Shown here piece by piece: positions 51,836-55,000 of a DNA stretch of 55,000 bases; position 1 is the stretch's first letter, and the number at the start of each line of letters is the position of its first letter. Position numbers and translations under genes: made by a program. Source of the DNA: Theodoxus fluviatilis (Eukaryota; Mollusca; Gastropoda; Cycloneritida; Neritidae); contig JAWQFJ010000557.1 in the NCBI GenBank assembly GCA_034096865.1, positions 52,501-107,500 on the forward strand, read 5' to 3'. A model generated the notes under the pieces. It searched no databases, had not been told where the DNA came from, and saw only the letters and a program-made list of their open reading frames with translations.

Positions 51836-52122
51836 TGCATGTGCACACATACACATACACACACACATGCATGTGCACACAAACACACACATGCATGTGC
51901 ACACATACACATACACACACACACATGCATGTGCACACATACACATACACACACACACATGCATGTGCACACATACACATACCAACACACATACACATAC
52001 CAACACACACACACACACACGCATTTACACACACATACACATGCATTCACATGCACACACACACGCACGCGTGCACGCGCACACACACACACACACACAC
52101 ATGCACACACACACACACACAT
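51138..52122. repeat. (CA)n tract with regular ATGCATGTGCAC inserts
   Basis: Nearly 1 kb of CA repeats interrupted every 25-45 bp by ATGCATGTGCACATAC. Each insert contains ATGCAT and TGCATGTGCA palindromes. All alternating purine-pyrimidine. The long His/Thr and Cys/Val frames are artefacts. Confidence 0.96.
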
Positions 52123-53272
52123 GAAAGAAGAGCATGATATGTGTTGTTTTTAATATCAACAATGAATTGAAGCCTGTTACTGGGTCACCGTACATCTATT
52201 TTCCAATGCAAACTTTACAGTGATTAACATACATTTTTATGATATTCTTAAAGAAGGAAAAATATGATCCTTACAGTAAAACATCTACAGTCAATACAAT
52301 GATAAATTCGGAGCACACCAAGCAAATATCCAGCAACACAGGTAATTATTGTATAGAAAAAGAGTCTTAATATTTTGAGATCGAATACAACTACAGTATA
52401 TACAGTACATAATGGATATTCTGACAGGCAATAATTTAATTTATTTACTGATCACAGGAAGGCATTTATGTATCAGTATATAATTATAAATGACAGCAGT
52501 GCAACCATACCAGGAATCCAATGTGCACCAGATAAAGAAAATCACTCACAGAATTCTTTGTACACGTTTTAAAGTTTTGACTTCTATTTCACGTGATGGA
52601 TTTAATACCAAGCATTGAACGACAGGCTTTAACCTATGTACAATGGCTGATAGGTCATGAAACTCCACCCTTCCTAGTTACATTATTCATTTCCTCTCCT
52701 AAGGAGGTTATAGTTTACCCTTGGTTCATTAATTAGCAAGTAAGTAGTAGGCAAAGTAACTTGAAAAGTTCACAACAGATTCTCATGAAATGTTATGCAC
52801 GATCATAGCTTCACACAAGGAGCAATTTTAAAAAATTTGGAGGTTATCTGTTGTTAGGGAATTACAATTTTGAAATGTTATGCAAGGTCCTAGTTTCACC
52901 CAAGGAACACCCCAATAGATTTGGAGACTATCTGTTGTTCAGGAATTACAACTATTATCTGTTATGTACTTTGGGAATGGGAAGCATAAAGTTATATTTT
53001 AGTGTGCATCACGAAGGTGATAATGTCACACTATTGATGATGCAGGCATATGCGTTCCGCACCAAGATACCCCTTTCAGCCAAGTAAATGAAGTAAACTT
53101 CCTGAAGTCGGGCCTGGCTAGAAAAACATGCTGCCGTTATTAATAATGCAGCCCATGGGGGAAAAATGTTGGCTTCCTTGGCGAGAGTTTGCGCTCTCGG
53201 AGTGCTCTCTAGTGCGTTTATTCATTCATTCATTTGTTCATTCATTCATTTCATTCTATTTTCCATTTGCAG
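52123..53272 (+). other. intergenic or intronic, nothing recognised
   Basis: AT-rich. An imperfect direct duplication of about 85 bp lies at 52790-52960 (GAAATGTTATGCA...TATCTGTTGTT). ATTC tetranucleotides at 53220-53255 lead into the acceptor of the exon at 53273. Confidence 0.5.
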
Positions 53273-53691
53273 AGCGAGGACTATGGGCAAAGGTTGAGCC
53301 ACTTTGCACACACCGTGGCATCGTCGGTTTCCCACCCCTCCCTTGGGACCCAGTCTGTGGAAAGTGGGCCTCTGTACAGAGCCCCGCCCTTGTCCGCTCT
53401 AAGGCCACTGCTAGGGGGGTTGCTGCGGGGGGAGAGAGATCCGCAAGACCAGTGGGAGTACGCCGTGTCGGCTCGGTGGCTGGACACTCTCCGAGCATCA
53501 CTGGAGCTGCAGGAGAAGTCGGGTACTGCTGCTGGAGCAGCGGGCAGCAGTTCCATGACTGGTAGTGATGCCAGCATCAGCGCCAGTGCCAGCACCAGCA
53601 GAAATGGAAATGGCAGCCATCAGGTCTCCTCCAAGAGTGGGATTCCACCAATGTTCCTGGACTCCCCGACTGGAAGTCTCTCAAATGAGAA
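53273..53691 (+). CDS. internal exon of an unidentified protein
   Basis: 419 nt bounded by a good acceptor (TTTTCCATTTGCAG) and donor (GTGAGT). The supported frame starts SEDYGQRLSHFAHTVASS, contains PLYRAPPLSALRPLL and DQWEYAVSARWLDTLRASLE, then becomes Ser/Gly/Ala-rich low complexity, and ends GSLSNEK with two bases over. The first 85 residues look globular with amphipathic helices; the rest looks disordered. I do not recognise the family. Strand and frame are supported by splice sites, length and composition. Neighbouring exons are not in the window, apart possibly from ones I could not see. Confidence 0.6.
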
Positions 53692-54021
53692 GTGAGTCCC
53701 AAACATAGTGTCAGTCAGTTGTTGCAAGCGCGAGTGTGTTCCACATGAAGAGGATGTAGGCTTTGAACCCATGCATGCAGTGTCATTTTGATATAACCTG
53801 AAAGGGCTGTCCAGTGCATTGTTTAGGCCAAAAGGAAAACTAGTTGTGGTTATGATGACTTGGCCTGAACTTTTAATTAATTTTTTTTAAAACTACAACA
53901 GGTCGGATTGAACATAAGTCACAATTTTACTATTGCTGATAAAACTGATTTTTAACTTAAATAGTGGATTCTCCAAGTGCTAATAGGGCAGCGAAGATGG
54001 GACAGAACACAATTCATTGAT
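53692..54021 (+). other. intron after the unidentified exon
   Basis: AT-rich sequence following the donor at 53692 with no features recognised before the minisatellite. Confidence 0.5.
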
Positions 54022-55000
54022 AACCACCTCCCTGTACATTTCCATGCTGTGTGCAGGGCAGGGTCACACCTCCCTGTACATTTCCATGCTGTGTGCAGGG
54101 CAGAGACACACCTCCCTGTACATTTCCATGTTGTGTGCAGGGCAGAGACACACCTCCCTGTACATTTCCATGCTGTGTGCAGGGCAGGGACACACCTCCC
54201 TGTACATTTCCATGCTGTGTGCAGGGCAGGGTCACACCTCCCTGTACATTTCCATGCTGTGTGCAGGGCAGAGACACACCTCCCTGTACATTTCCATGCT
54301 GTGTGCAGGGCAGGGACACACCTCCCTGTACATTTCCATGCTGTGTGCAGGGCAGAGACACACCTCCCTGTACATTTCCATGCTGTGTGCAGGGCAGGGT
54401 CACACCTCCCTGTACATTTCCATGCTGTGTGCAGGGCAGGGCAGGGACACACCTCCCTGTACATTTCCATGCTGTGTGCAGGGCAGAGCAGAGACACACC
54501 TCCCTGTACATTTCCATGCTGTGGTGTGGGCAGGGCATGGCAGGGCAGAGACACACCTCCCTGTACATTTCCATGCTGTATGCAGGGCAGAGCAGGGCAG
54601 AGACACACCTCCCTCTACATTTCCATGCTGTATGCAGGGCAGAGCAGGGCAGAGACACACCTCCCTGTACATTTCCATGCTGTATGCAGGGCAGAGCAGG
54701 GCAGAGACACACCTCTCCCTACATTTCCATGCTGTGTGCAGGGCAGGGCAGGGCAGAGACACACCTCCCTGTACATTTCCATGCTGTGTGCAGGGCAGGG
54801 TCACACCTCCCTGTACATTTCCATGCTGTGGTGTGGGCAGGGCAGGGCAGGGCAGGACAGAGACACACCTCCCTGTACATTTCCATGCTGTGTGCAGGGC
54901 AGGGCAGGGCAGGGACACACCTCCCTGTACATTTCCATGCTGTGGTGTGGGCAGGGCAGGGCAGGGCAGGGCAGAGACACACCTCCCTGTACATTTCCAT
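54022..55000. repeat. 42-bp minisatellite, continues past the window
   Basis: About 22 units of a 42-bp motif (CACACCTCCCTGTACATTTC plus CATGCTGTGTGCAGGGCAGAGA), expanded in later units by extra GGGCA pentamers. The period is a multiple of three on average, so Cys/His/Trp-containing frames stay open on the minus strand; there is no support for coding. Confidence 0.95.

Noticed and set aside
51123..52137. His/Thr-rich and Cys/Val-rich frames of up to 333 codons
   Set aside because: They are products of a CA/TG dinucleotide tract with 12-bp inserts.
54014..54918. Minus-strand Cys/His-rich frames of 172-232 codons
   Set aside because: They result from a 42-bp minisatellite whose period is a multiple of three.

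Overview
The window is nuclear DNA of an animal, most likely a marine mollusc and perhaps a gastropod. The evidence is intron-rich genes with GT-AG introns, two conserved eukaryotic proteins, very high tandem-repeat content, and a dispersed repeat packed with AGGTCA half-sites that resembles the Helitron-related interspersed elements known from molluscs. The species call is an inference; I see no rRNA, tRNA, CRISPR or bacterial operon structure.

Two genes can be reconstructed exon by exon and lie head to head. A 14-3-3 protein gene occupies the minus strand (ATG at 38058, stop at 9359; five coding exons; 261 residues if the last exon ends at its first stop). An MRTO4 (mRNA turnover protein 4, ribosome assembly factor) gene occupies the plus strand (ATG at 38633, stop at 50045; seven coding exons; 243 residues). 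Their start codons are 575 bp apart, so the interval is a candidate bidirectional promoter, with a YY1-type motif and a pyrimidine-rich start-like tract. One further plus-strand exon (53273-53691) belongs to a gene I cannot identify. A CpG-rich island near 1.8-2.2 kb may hold another first exon.

Layout: 1-0.6 kb is a 19-bp minisatellite; 2.2-5.5 kb holds copies of the AGGTCA-rich element; 5.8-8.0 kb is intergenic with small repeats; 8.06-38.06 kb is the 14-3-3 transcription unit with large repeat-filled introns; 38.06-38.63 kb is the shared promoter; 38.6-51 kb is MRTO4; 51.1-52.1 kb is a CA tract; 53.3-53.7 kb is the unknown exon; 54.0-55.0 kb is a 42-bp minisatellite running off the edge.

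The most unusual content is in the repeats. (1) A family of about 0.85 kb, all copies in the same orientation, carries many nuclear-receptor-type half-sites, has matching inverted ends and a 3' hairpin; one copy keeps a Helitron-like coding remnant. (2) At three exons (14-3-3 exons 3 and 4, MRTO4 exon 5) the 3' splice site plus the first bases of the exon have been amplified into a tandem array of decoy acceptors. (3) Many transposons are nested in repeats: a TTAA-flanked piggyBac derivative inside an AGGTCA element, a 236-bp element inside another, a 195-bp element inside a 27-bp satellite, and a 2.0-kb element splitting a 39-bp minisatellite.
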